Below, piece by piece: positions 22,982 to 33,752 of a stretch of DNA of 43,198 nucleotides. The translations under genes and the position numbers were made by a program. The number at the start of each line of letters is the position of its first letter. Position 1 is the first letter of the stretch. Origin of the DNA: Ectocarpus siliculosus (Eukaryota > Sar > Phaeophyceae > Ectocarpales > Ectocarpaceae); NCBI GenBank assembly GCA_000310025.1, contig FN649731.1, positions 673,094 to 716,291 of the forward strand, given 5' to 3'. The notes under the pieces were generated by a model that had not been told where the DNA came from, searched no databases, and saw only the letters and a list, made by a program, of their open reading frames with translations.

Positions 22982-25900
22982 ATGGCGTCCGGCAGGAGCT
23001 CTTCCCCTCCTCCCGTCGTCGATGGCAACTCCAAGCGCACCACAGGGCTTGCGAGGAAGCTGACCTGTTCTGAGATCTCAATAGGTGAGTCAGAGAGAGA
23101 GAGAGAGTAGGCGCGCTGTCGATGAAGAAGGCTCCCACGCATTGGACCTCACATTGAACCTATCTACTGCTGTATATGCACCTGTGAACCAGGAACAATC
23201 ACACACTTACTATCGTTGATACACCAGCAGTCACCCTTTCTTCCCATCCCCACTCTCTTATCTAACCCAAAATCACGTGATGTATGCTTGCTTGTCTGCA
23301 AGGTAGCCGACGGAGACGGTGTATTCTAGACTAATACACCTCCTCCTTGCGAACGGTGGTGGGGTGGGAGCATAGTATATGCCATCGCTAAGACTTCGTA
23401 GGTTGGTACGTTGGGTTCTAAGCCAGAGGTCCTAGGGGCGCAAACAACGACGGCAACCGGAAGCTACAGCAGCTACATGGTAGAGACGGCGGCTATCTCG
23501 AGGTCGGCACAGTATTGCCACCTTTTGGGATATCATTGAAAGTTGATTGCGGCTCATGGGCGCACGAAGCACCTTTACTTTGCCGTCGATCATGTTCGCT
23601 CGCCACCACTCTCATGCAGTTGTTCCCAGGTATGTACAGGTTGTGAGAGTTCGTTGTTTTCTGGGTGTCTCCGGCTTCGGCAGCGTTTGATTCTCCGCAC
23701 TAATTATCGTATGAAAATGGAGTAGCGTCATCTCGAAAAACAGCAGAGGAGATACCAGTAAAAGACGAAGAAAACCATCTGTTCAATCAATCAATCTGTC
23801 CGCCCTCCTGGCTGAGAAGGCCGCGTATAAACGAAAGTAGGTGTATCAACATTGACTCCGTTGGCCTGGTAAAAGAACCATACCTAGCTGCTCGGCTCAC
23901 TCTGCTCATGAACCTGGAGTTTTTTCTGTGTCGTGGACCCCCAACACTTCATCATTCCACGCGGGCTCATACTCTGCTACGATTATTCCCCGGGACCCTC
24001 GTGTCGCTCGCCCCCATGCAGAAACTACCGATAGGCAGGCTGTCACACCTTCAACTTGCTAACCTGCCTTCCTACACCTTATTATCCCGCGCACCTCCTT
24101 CACCCTTTGCAACCCATGTGCGCGTTCGCGTCACACCCTCAGTCCCCGCTCTTGCGCCCCCACTCCCGCCCCCGACGTTCATACAGCCTTAGGCACTTCA
24201 ATTACACATTGCTCTGAAACCACCTATACACACATATGTACGTCCCGAAATCATATCGAAAACAACTCGGAACATTTCCTCTGAATGGTGCGCGAAATCA
24301 TATCGAAAACAACTCGGAACGCTTTCTCTGAATCGTGCGCGTACCCTTCCACCGTATCGTTTGCCCTGAGTGGAGCCCCTTCCTTCTATTCTTCTGATGC
24401 CAGCGCAAAGGACGCCTTTTCAGTACTGTCCAGCGACCCTCATGTACCATGGGGACGGGAAGAATTTTCCACCCCCCTTGCTGTTGCATTGGCCATGACG
24501 ACAACCCCGTCGCCCCTAAGCTTGTTGCTCCTCCTATCCTCCCAGAATACGGCGTATGCTCCTCCACGCACACTGAGATACAACAGTTCAATAACCTGCT
24601 GTAGTCTGGGGTCAGCTGTTCGAAGAACAACCAACCTCACACTGTCACTCCTTGTGCCCACACTGTGCTCACCTGGTCAGGTAGACAGCGGGGCAAGCAG
24701 GTGGACATGGGCGTTGTAACGGATCAGTGGGAAACGCTTCGGTCAACAATCTACCCACCTCTCCCGCAATCCAGTGATCTTTACGGTGGAAACATCACGC
24801 GGTCTAACATCTCCCCCACTCCGCTGCTCCCTCGCTTTCCTCCTTGTTCTCTCCAGTCGCGGCGGCCACGGTGCTCATCCTTGCCATTCAGGTTGCACTA
24901 ACCCTCACGGCTGTTGATGATTGGGGGGCCGACACACGAGAGGCGATGATTCAGCTCGAGCAGGTACCAATTGTTGACTCTACGTGATGTCATTGGTTGA
25001 CGTGTTCTCCGGCGGTCGGCGATCGCTTCTAACACAACATTCATGAGAGCAGTATAGAGGGTGTCTAGGCTCGCTAAAGAAGGTTGTCTATGTCTCACCG
25101 AGATGTGCTGCATTTGCCTGGCTGTCTCTCTCTCCCTACCTCTCTCTCGCTCTTCTCTCCTTTTTCTCTCTCTCTTCTCTCATGGGGCACCAGGCGAATC
25201 TACTCAAGCTTGTGGCAGCGAAAGCCGAGTTTGTGTCTGAGCACTTCGGAAGGGTCGAGGAGAGCACTTTGCAGCTGCAAGCGTTTGCGGGGCAGGCTAT
25301 TTTGGCCGTTCCAGAGACGATGACGGTCGACTCGTACTTGACCAGCTATTCGGGACTTCTTCAATCTGACACCACCTTCGACCATAGCGTTTGGCAAGTA
25401 GAAAATTTCGCACCCTCAACCCAGAGACTTGCGGTACACTCGCTTCTTGAGAAGGCAAGGTTGCCTCCAAGGTGTCGAGAAGTATGCTACCTCCCTTCAG
25501 AAGACTCTCACAGCCGAGGGATTTGTCGTGACATGTAAACTCTCAACACGCCCAGGGTAAAACGCGTGACGGTCGCTACTCAATGTCCTTAGATAGCTGT
25601 ACATGTGCTCGACAGAGTTCAACACCTAGAACACCATCGCGCACATCTCGTGCGGGTTTTCTTGTGCCTCTCGACTCTGACAACTTCAACAGGGCGATCC
25701 GTCCCCTCCCCAATGATTGTCTGGTTCCGACTTGTTCCAGTAGCGTGCGCATCGATTACCCGAAGTACTCAATGATGTTCGTGGAAATGTTTTCGAAGCG
25801 ATTCCGAAAGGATGTGTGGTGTGCAAGTGTGTGCAGAGGTCAGTAGACATGGCTCAAACAAGTCGAACAACCACAAACATATGAGGTGAGAAACATAGAC

Positions 25901-28900
25901 GCCGCCGCCGACTGCTCGTCCAGGTTCATCCCGGAGTTCGCTGCGGGTGTGGTGCCCGAGGCCGGCGGGTCCCTGGAAAGCCTGCTCAACCGCTCGTCGC
26001 TCATGGACGTTCCCTTTCGGGGAATGCAGCGGCAGCACCCCCTTGTGTACCTCGCAGCCTTGGACGATCCATCCCCCGCCGCTGGCATGATATCGGATAT
26101 CAACTTCCAGGCTTACGCCGGGTTCAACATGACTAGTTACCTTGAATGGGGCGTGGATGGGGTAAGCATGCAGGGCACAACGACTAGCCAGTACCACACC
26201 TACCTGTGGCGTCCCTTCGTATCGAATTTGTGTTGGAAGGCTCATCTCGAAACACCCAACGGCTGTTCACGCGAACGCCCTGGGCTTCGGCGATGCCAAA
26301 GCTTGCAACATGATCGTCAGTGACAAACCTGACACGCGCCTCTCGCTTCCTCTTACATTGGCACGAACGGTTCGAACACTAAACGGATTCTTCAAACGCC
26401 AACCAGGTATGCGACAGCTGGGATGAAACCACCTACACCGGGGACCCCTTCGAGCCGCGATGCAGACTGTGGTACCAAGACGCCATCGAGATCGGCAACA
26501 CCGGGGTCATCTTCACCAACCCTTACGTGGACGCCGACTCGGAGAAGCTCACCATGACTGCCGCCGCGCCGGTCTTCAACACGGCCGGCACCGTGGCGGC
26601 AGTGGTTGGGTTGGACGTCGACGCCGGAGACATCGAGAGCTCCATCAAGGACCTCACGGTCATCGACGACGACGGTTATGCCTACCTGCTGGCCCCGGGC
26701 GGGGACGGGCAGGTGGCCGTTCACAGGGACTTGTTGGACTACGGCGGCGTGAACTACATCCTGGACTTGGAGTTCGGAGACGGCGCCGACGAAAACGGCG
26801 AGGAGGAATCACAGTTTCTTGATCTTGTCACCGAGATCTCCACCACCTGCTCCGGCTCCGCTGAGTACTCGAGGGATGGGAGCACGTGGATCCTGGCCTG
26901 GAAGCACGAGACCGTGAGCGGCGCCGGCGCGTCTACTGCCAGCGACAGCTGCGGCGACGGTGGCTTCATCGCCGTGGTGACGGTCAGCGAGTCGGTTCTG
27001 TTGGAGGTACGGTGGGTTAGGGAGGGAATGGTTGTGTAGGAGAGCGCAGGCGGAGAGTGGGCTACAGCATGCGGTAGTGCCGTGTTTCGGATACTAAATG
27101 TGCTAAATGTCAGTTTGGGGGGTCTTTCGTGGGACCAGCCTTGATGGAGATGCAGTATCTCTGGAGCCTGCGAGGACGAACTACGCGATGGAAGAGCGCG
27201 CCTGTCTTGGTTCAGAACAGTATTGCTGGCCGTGGCTGTAACTGTTTAACCCATATTTTTCCTTCCCTTCCGTTCCCTTCCGTTCCCTTCCTTCCGCTAC
27301 TTTCCCCGTCGCGTGGCGTACCGGCACACACGTGATCTAGGCCTTCTCCGAGACGAAATCACAGATTTCCCGGGTGGAACTCTTCGCGAGCCTCATCATG
27401 GCCCTGGTGCTGGTCGTAGTCGCGTGCATCATGGGTGTCACTGCTCGAGCCGTGGCTTGCGGGATCGTGATACCGGTCAACCAACTTACCGACATCGTGC
27501 ACTCACTCAACAGGATGGATTTCTCGCGGCAGGTACAATAAAATGAAAAAACTCCTCTCTCTATCTCGGCCCTGTACCCCACCGCTGCCTTGTGACTGGC
27601 TGGCGACGTCCGGCGCGCTTTGTCCCCATTTCCCTAGGTCTCGGTTTTGGAGCTTCATTCGCGATTCCTACGTACCCTGCGGTCGCCTCCTCTGCTGAAG
27701 GGCTCTGATCCGTAGTCATGGAACATGGTATTGGGTGCATGCCACATGAACCACGCAAGAGTTTCAGACAGTGTTGCTCCCACGCGTACTCACCAACAAG
27801 CAGGATTCACGGTACCAGTTGAGGGACATGGCGTAAGACCTCAAGGCTTTGACCTCGAGCAGGCACACGCTGCTGTCTTAAGAACCCCCGTGGCGGGCGG
27901 TCCAGAGGCCCCGTTGTATCATCTGCGCCAAAGTTATCGTTGAGCATACAAACACTCCATTAACATAAGAATCAACCAGTGAGCTGCGTTTACTCTACAA
28001 TACGCGCGTGGGAGTGGGTTTTGCGCTCCCAGGGAAGGAAGAGCCACCGCCGAAGTGAGTGCCCACATCATCCTCCCGATGTTGACAGGCGCTGCTGCCC
28101 AAGCAGGGTGTCCACATCAACCATTCGATGGCGGTGTCAATAATCTCGCAAAACCTTCTTTCGCGCGTGTGTGCGTGAGCACGCGTGGCACAGGCGCCAG
28201 GGACTTGGATGGTCAACGACATCTCCTCCCCCGAGATCGAGGAGCTGATGGATGCCTTCGAGCAAATGAGCACGATCGTTTAGTTTGCCAACATGACCCT
28301 GGCCACAGGGGACATGGTCGCGGCGAAGGTAATCTACGTGGCCGCCCTGGCCCTCTTCACGAAGCTGAGAAACGACCGTGGAGTCGGCATCGTGAACAAC
28401 AACCTCGGCAACTTGTACGCGCTGCAGGCCGGACAGTTCGTGGCCAAGGCAAGGGACGCAGAAAATCCGGACCAAGCCAAGGCCCTCAGGGAAGCGGCGC
28501 AGGGCAGTTTTGCCGACGCCGTCGCAAACTACGAGCTCGCCATCAACGACGCCGAGATGCTTTGCGCAGCCACCAACCAGCAACCGAATGACGCTTCACC
28601 GCTGCACCGGAGCGCCCACCACGGCGGTCTTAAGGGTGTGGACGAGACCAAGTGCGAGGAAGGCGTTAAGACTGAAGGTGCCGCACGGGCGGATGTCGAC
28701 AAAAACTACGACGACGAGAACATGTCGCACGCCGCTCTTTGTCGGCAGCTCGCTAACCGCAAGTACAACCTCGCCCTGTGCCTCGCAGCAAAGGGCAAGA
28801 GCGCCGTCGCCACGGGGGGACAACCCGACCTGAAAACCATCGACGAGGCCAGGAATCTGATGCAGCAGTGCATCCAGCTAGCCCCCGCGCGGCAACACAA

Positions 28901-31900
28901 CGGCGGAAACCCCAACAACGGCGACACGAAGACCGACCTGCGGCGTTTTGGATACCTCCTACAAGTGTCTGCCCTGGAGCGAGAGCAGCCAGGTAGATCT
29001 CGGGAGGCAGGGGAAGCACTGGATGCGGCCGAGCTGGTGATCGTGCCCTACGAGAGGCACTACCCGGACGGGGCGGGGGCGGCGACGGCCACGCCGCTGG
29101 AAACACCAGTGCAGATCCTCCGCCAGAGGCTGTTGGAAGCGCGCGCCGCCCACTGCGTAGCAAGCGGCTACCACGAGGCGGCAATCGATCACTACACGCA
29201 AGCCTTGATTGGGACGGGAGACCTGATTGACCCCAGCGTTGCCTGGGCATCACTCCTGGGACTCCGCGGTCTCGCCTCTGACGGCAACTACGGCCGCCTC
29301 TTCTCCCCCGACCTGCTGGTAGCGTTGGGCGTGCATTCTGACGCTGGCGCCGACCCCGAGAGCTTGACCTCGGCGATCGACCACGGTCTGGACAGGGTAA
29401 AACGTATCCAACCAAGCATGGCAGCGGCTCAACACTATCCTAGGGAGGCCAAAGTAGATTTATGCTTCGTGATGGACTGCACAGGATCGGTGAGAGGGCT
29501 GCCGTATTTCTGCGCTGTGCACTGCATTGAGATTTCGCAAGTAGACGAGGCGATTGATGGAGAGGAACAAGTTGCCGAGCCGCCTAAACGGCCGTCGCGC
29601 TCGCCGTTGAGGAGTACCGGTAGATGAGGTTTTAGCGTTGTGAGTGACTGCTGTACGTCTTGGATATGGACGGGTACCCCTCCCCCTCGAGGGTGCAGCT
29701 CTGGTGTGCCGCTGGAGGGGAAATCGAAGCTAACTGGTGCGTTCCCACATACGTATTCGAAGCTGATTGACATACCAACTACAGCACAACGACAAAACAC
29801 CAATCACATCACGCACGTCGAATTCAAAACACTGCAACGCCGAGTTTTTGTTGCTTCCTTGATCTGATGTGCCACGTTGTTCTCCATGGTGGTTCTGCTT
29901 CTCAGATGCAACGCTGGATCGACCAGGCCAAGACCAAGTTGCTGGACATCATCGACCAGGCCAAAAAGGATGTCAAGAATATCAGCCTGCGGGTTGCCTT
30001 CGTTGGGTACGTTGTCAAGACCAAATGAAACAGCACCGTAGCCACGTTGGCCGATCATCAGCGCCCCAATTGCCTCGAGAGTGTTCTTTGCTGCCATCGC
30101 GACGTTGTGTTTGCCAATCCCGAGAGTTTTTCGATCGGTCCCACCCCCCCCCTCTCTCCCTCTCTGTCTCATAGCCTTAGTTAGCCCTGTATCACCTACT
30201 ACCTCTGCATCATAGTGGTGTTGATTGTGGCATGGAGGTGATGTGTCGGTATATGTACGCGCATTGATCGAGCGATGTCTACGGGACACACGTAGAACAT
30301 TGTCGCAAAACATGCGTGAGTAATCGTGAGAAAACCGATACAAGACGATGACAACTTTCCGTACCACGTTCCCGTAGTAATAGGTCGTGCGTCTCATCCC
30401 TGGTGATCTTCCAAAACCTCGCCCCTCCTCGCCGCAGGTATCGCGACTTCGGAGACAAAGTGCAGTACGAGTCGTTCGACTTCCATGAAGAAAAAGAGCT
30501 TTCCAAGCTTCTCGCCGCGCTCAACAAAATTATGGCCTACGGAGGTGTGTGCATGCCTTCGCCAGTGGATATCGTGCTACGTTTCCACATTTAGACTATG
30601 CTGGTCGCATCATTTTCCTCCTTGATATCTAGCTTGTCGATGGCGGCTGCCACGACTACTGGCTTGAGCGATGTCAGGAACACAACAGCGAACAGTCATC
30701 TTGAGTAGTGCCACTGTCCAACCCCGGATAGGTCTTGCATGGCAGTGAAGGCAATCGCCTTCACCCCCGCCGCTGCAATACTCTGCCGGCCCCTTGCGCC
30801 TCCCCATTCTTCAACTTGTACCCTGCCCGCGCTTTTCTCTTCAAGCAACTCTCTTGAATGGCAGTACTTCCCTGGCTATAACCCGTTCCCTCATGTACCA
30901 CATCATCAAGGCAAAGACTTCCCAGAGGACCTTGCCGGAGGGCTGAAGCTCGCGACGGAGCTGGACTGGAGGGGCAACATCCGCCTTTGCATCCTCCTCG
31001 CCGACGCGCCGTGCCACGGTTCGATATACCACATCGGGGTCGGGGACAGGTACCCGAACGGCTGTCCGAACGGAAACGACCCATCCAAGCTGCTCTACGA
31101 ACTGCAGGTGTGTACATGTGGGGCGGTGCGCAGGGGTGGAGGATCCTACCGCAGTATAAAGAGCATCTGCACACAAGCAAACGCCTGGATAGACGCTAGC
31201 CTAGTCCTTTCGCCCTTGCGCTGGATCTGTGAGCGCCGCCTCGTTGGTACGAGCGTGTACACACATAGTTGCAGGTCTATCATCATCACAGGTCGGTGTG
31301 TGCATGCAGCCTTCCAGCGTTGATTGTCCCAAGCCATCAGGTACCGCTCACTCCGATTCACCTCCAGCCATATGCAAGCAACGACAGGTCAGGAAAATCG
31401 TGATTTATCAAAGCACGGTGGCCGACCATATCACCGTCTCCGCTCACTATTCCCCATGACCAACCCCGTGCCAACTGCCACGATCAATTTCCCTCCCCCC
31501 CTCTCCTTGCCATCGGTTTACTGTACAACTGGGCGTGGAAAAACGAGTATGCGCCAAGTAGATGGAGGGAAGGAGTGGTTGTGAACTTGTTTAAAAAATG
31601 AGACAAGACTGACCCAGGAAACTACAGGAGTATCACACTGTTGAACACAGTAGGAAAAGTGTTTTGTAAGCTGCTGAACGATAGGATAGTGGGAGTATTG
31701 GAGAAGGAACGTAGCATAAGTGAGGGCCAGGCAGGTTTCCGACAGAAGAGGGGGTGCGTAGACCACGCATTCACGGTAGAGAGAATCATCCAAGGTAGAA
31801 AGAGGGCGGGAAAGCCGACGTTCTGCTTCTTCCTGGACGTGAAAAAGGCATACGATACCGTATGGAGAAATGGGCTGTGGAAACAATTGTCCAAGTACGG

Positions 31901-33752
31901 GATCAAGGGGAAAATGTGGAGAGTGCTGAAGAAGATGACAGAGTGTACGAAAAGGGCGGTCATGCTAGACGGAGAACTGTCTAAATTCTTCAACCTTGAG
32001 CAGGGGGTCCCACAAGGTTGCACGCTGTCCCCAACATCGTTACAGGTGTTCATCAACGATCTGTTGGAAGTCGTAGAGGCAGTCCGGAAGGGAGTAAAAG
32101 TAGGGGACACGGAAACTTCGGTGTCGGGAATGCTGTTTGCGGATGATTTCGTTGGTATGTCGGACACCCCTGAGGGAATGGAACTACAAATTGACGCGGC
32201 GAAGAAGTTTACTGATAAGCGGAGATTGTCTGCCAACGTTAAGAGGAGTGCCGTCATGGTACGCAACGAGGTCAGGGAGGAACCAGTACAACATAGATGG
32301 AAGTGGGGGATCGAGGAGATTGCAGTAGTGGACCAGTACACGTACCTCGGAGTAGAGATCGCGAACGACTGCTCGTGGAATCCACACATGTCCAAGGTAG
32401 CGGAAAGGGCAAAGCACGAGCAGGGAAGCTGCACCCAATACTCGCAAAAGCGGCACCTCGATACACGCATCAACTTGACGGTTTTGAAGAGCGTGACGGT
32501 ACCGCCGCTAGAGTACGCCGGAGAAGCATGGGAAAGAAATAAGGAGGTAGTTAAGGAACTCGAGGCGGCGCAGATGAAAGCAGCGAAAATCATCCTAGGA
32601 TGCTCCAAGCGCACAAGTAATGCAGCCGTCAGGGCAGAATTGGGGATCCAATCCCTACGGTCGGGAAGGGACGCAAGGAAGCTGACATGGCAGTATCGCA
32701 TGTGCGGGATGGGAGAGGAGAGGTTTTCGAGAAATAGTATGGGAGGCGAAGTGGGCAAACAAAAAGAGGGGTAGACAACCCACGGAATGGGTCAAGGTTG
32801 TAGAGGACGTATGGAAGGGGTTAGACATCGACGAAGATGAAACGCTGGAAACGGAGGGTCTACAGGGGTTCAAGGAAAATATATCTGTTGCTTGTGCCGA
32901 GAGAGAAAAACAGAATCTAAGGAAAGAAACCAAGGATAAGGAGGGTCTAGAAGTGTACGGAATGCTGAAAGAAGGAATGGCCTAAGGTCAAATTCAGGAC
33001 CGGGGACATAGGCCTTCGAGAACGTCGACGAAGACATAGGACGGTAGACGACGAAGACGACAAGTTCAAATGTGATTGCGGCTTCAAATGCGAAGACCGT
33101 GTTCATGTAGTCGCGGAATGTCCGTGGTACGAAGAGGAGAGGGAAGTGTACATGACTGAGCTGGGAAAAATACAAGGGACGTACAGGGAGATGTTTGAGG
33201 CATGGAATACAGAGGAGAGGACGGTATCTGTACTGGGGAGTAGGAAGTGGTTTGAAAAGGCGGGAAGGGATATCTTGAGGATAGACAGACTAGGGAAGAT
33301 ATTTTTGAGCCACCTTTGGCAAAGTAGGAAGGAACGATTGGCAATCGGTGATCAGTCCTGTGGGAACAATGCTCCGTCCTCTCGAGGACGCTTGGTCAAT
33401 GGTCTAACCGCTAAGGCATGGAAGACATAAGAGTACGCCCCCCCCCTCCCCCCCCCTCTCCTTGCCTCGCCTATCCTTTTCAAAACACCGACAGTACGAA
33501 ATCGGTGCCGACTTCTACTTCATCCGTATGACCCAACACACGGACAAGATGATCCAGGTGCTGCGGAAGAAGGCGGGGGATACGTTTGCGGACGCCGGGG
33601 CTCACAGTCTTGCCGGGAACGGGGGCAGGGCTGCCACAAAACGTGACATTGTGGTGCACGATCTTGGTTCGGAGGACAATCGCTTCCTGGAGGTAGTTGT
33701 GGAAAGCGTCAAGGTCAGCGTGCAACAACAGTATCAATTCGAGAACTACTAG
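22982..33752 (+). CDS. Cache-HAMP-TPR-VWA receptor-like protein, apparently disrupted (premature TAG, frame break)
   Basis: Proposed exons: 22982-23084, 24857-24963, 25194-25534, 25899-26161, 26407-27006, 27341-27532, 28194-29489, 29906-30006, 30438-30544, 30911-31107, 33495-33752 (TAG 33750-33752). Features: short N-terminus (MASGRSSSPPPVVDG); TM1 across exons 1-2 (ISIVAAATVLILAIQVALTL); helical and Cache region (CRLWYQDA, VIFTNPYVDADSEKL, AAVVGLDVDAG, DDGYAYLLAPGG); TM2 (LFASLIMALVLVVVACIMGV); HAMP; TPR-like helices; VWA domain. Same layout as the divergent minus-strand gene up to HAMP, then an added effector half. Damage seen: TAG at 28281-28283 inside HAMP, and a frame change between about 25455 and 25468 in exon 3. 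The remaining junctions are in phase. It may be a recent pseudogene, carry assembly errors, or use readthrough; conserved coding across 3.5 kb argues for recent or only apparent loss. A LINE sits in the last intron. Confidence 0.7.
24247..24341 (+). repeat. ~47 bp tandem repeat, two copies, first intron of the plus-strand receptor
   Basis: Both copies contain GAAATCATATCGAAAACAAC followed by TCGGAAC and CTCTGAAT-GTGCGCG. They start at about 24247 and 24294. The 1.77 kb intron 23085-24856 otherwise shows nothing I can name. Confidence 0.85.
26407..27006 (+). other. Cache domain core exon of the plus-strand receptor
   Basis: A single 200-codon exon encodes VCDSWDETTYTGDPFEPRC, RLWYQDAIEIG, TGVIFTNPYVDADSEKL, TMTAAAPVFN, GTVAAVVGLDVDAG, DDDGYAYLLAPGGDGQVAVH and then a Cys-containing membrane-proximal part ending SESVLLE. 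The RxWYxxA, TxPYxDAxS, AxPVxNxxG and GLDVDxG elements follow each other as in dCache_1 domains. Acceptor CCAG at 26406 and donor GTACGG at 27007; both phases are 0. Confidence 0.85.
27341..27532 (+). other. TM2 and HAMP helix 1 exon of the plus-strand receptor
   Basis: The exon reads AFSETKSQISRVELFASLIM, then a hydrophobic helix (ALVLVVVACIMGVTA), then GIVIPVNQLTDIVHSLNRMDFSRQ in two blocks: the end of the membrane helix, the conserved Pro and HAMP helix 1. It is bounded by TCTAG at 27340 and GTACAA at 27533 and is 64 codons long. It corresponds in position and content to minus-strand exon 14044-13848. Confidence 0.8.
28194..29489 (+). other. Exon with HAMP helix 2, in-frame TAG, TPR-like region and start of the VWA domain
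   Basis: Reads APGTWMVNDISSPEIEELMD, AFEQMSTIV, TAG (28281-28283), then FANMTLATGDM and on without a stop for 402 codons. The first part is HAMP helix 2 and the exit helix. After the stop come helical repeats resembling TPRs: ALALFTKLRNDRGVGIVNNN, LGNLYALQAG, FADAVANYELAINDAE, ANRKYNLALCLAAKGKS, AHCVASGYHEAAIDHYTQAL. The exon ends VDLCFVMDCTGS, the first VWA strand with its DxxGS metal-binding motif. The frame upstream of the TAG is the same as downstream. Confidence 0.75.
31491..31511 (+). repeat. Left copy of the LINE target-site duplication
   Basis: CCCT, seven C, then TCTCCTTGCC. The right copy is identical apart from two more C in the homopolymer. Base 31512 starts LINE-coding sequence directly. 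Confidence 0.7.
31512..33430 (+). pseudogene. LINE reverse transcriptase ORF remnant, inactivated
   Basis: The reading frame carries a TGA at 31600-31602 between FKK and DKTDPGNY. It shifts frame near 32735, where the homology continues as IVWEAKWANKKRGRQPTEW in another frame, and shifts again near 32982 before KVKFRTGDIGL. The segment 33070-33125 encodes C-D-C-G...H...C, a knuckle typical of LINE C-termini. The longest open piece is 31641-32774. RT motifs include FADD in place of YADD and an intact GVPQG motif. Confidence 0.8.
31512..33443 (+). mobile_element. 5'-truncated non-LTR retrotransposon (LINE) in the last receptor intron
   Basis: A 1.93 kb insertion lies between C-rich direct repeats (31491-31511 and 33444-33466). 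It starts inside the reverse-transcriptase region (WKNEYAPSRWREGVVVNLFK) and runs through DPGNYRSITLLNTVGKV, GQAGFRQKRGCVDHAF, FFLDVKKAYDTVW, QGVPQGCTLSP and MLFADDFVG. The C-terminal part has a Cys/His motif. No endonuclease domain and no poly(A) tail are visible. It is in the same orientation as the host gene. Confidence 0.85.
33444..33466 (+). repeat. Right copy of the LINE target-site duplication
   Basis: CCCT, nine C, then TCTCCTTGCC, followed by ordinary intron end and the acceptor CGACAG at 33494. The pyrimidine tract now also serves the splice site of the last VWA exon. Confidence 0.7.

Larger units (their letters stand above)
29450..33752 (+). other. VWA domain of the alpha-kinase-associated (VwkA-like) type, five exons
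   Basis: Built from the end of 28194-29489 plus 29906-30006, 30438-30544, 30911-31107 and 33495-33752. Blocks: VDLCFVMDCTGS|MQRWIDQAK, ISLRVAFVG|YRDFGD, MAYGG|KDFPEDLAGGL, IRLCILLADAPCHG, and LLYELQ|YEIGADFYFIRMT. The MIDAS pattern is complete: D-x-T-G-S, then a D/E loop (FPEDLAGG), then LLADAP. This form, with YRDFGD and PED motifs, is the VWA found in VwkA-type proteins. In those proteins an alpha-kinase domain follows; here the protein ends about 60 residues after the domain (QQQYQFENY) and no kinase is present. Confidence 0.8.

Noticed and set aside
25469-25500. A ~30 nt intron (GTGTCG...CTTCAG) that could explain the frame change in the plus-strand receptor
   Set aside because: It is too short for a spliceosomal intron in this setting, and it encodes helix-like residues in the frame that continues downstream.
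26362-26376. GGTTCGAACAC, resembling a tRNA T-arm or Pol III B box
   Set aside because: No matching acceptor stem, D-arm or anticodon arm can be folded around it.
31622-32758. A 378-codon minus-strand open frame
   Set aside because: It is the antisense shadow of the LINE reverse transcriptase, which has recognisable motifs only on the plus strand.
33380-33425. TGGTCAATGGTCTAACCGCTAAGG, resembling a tRNA D-arm region
   Set aside because: It lies at the end of the LINE-derived sequence and does not complete a cloverleaf.
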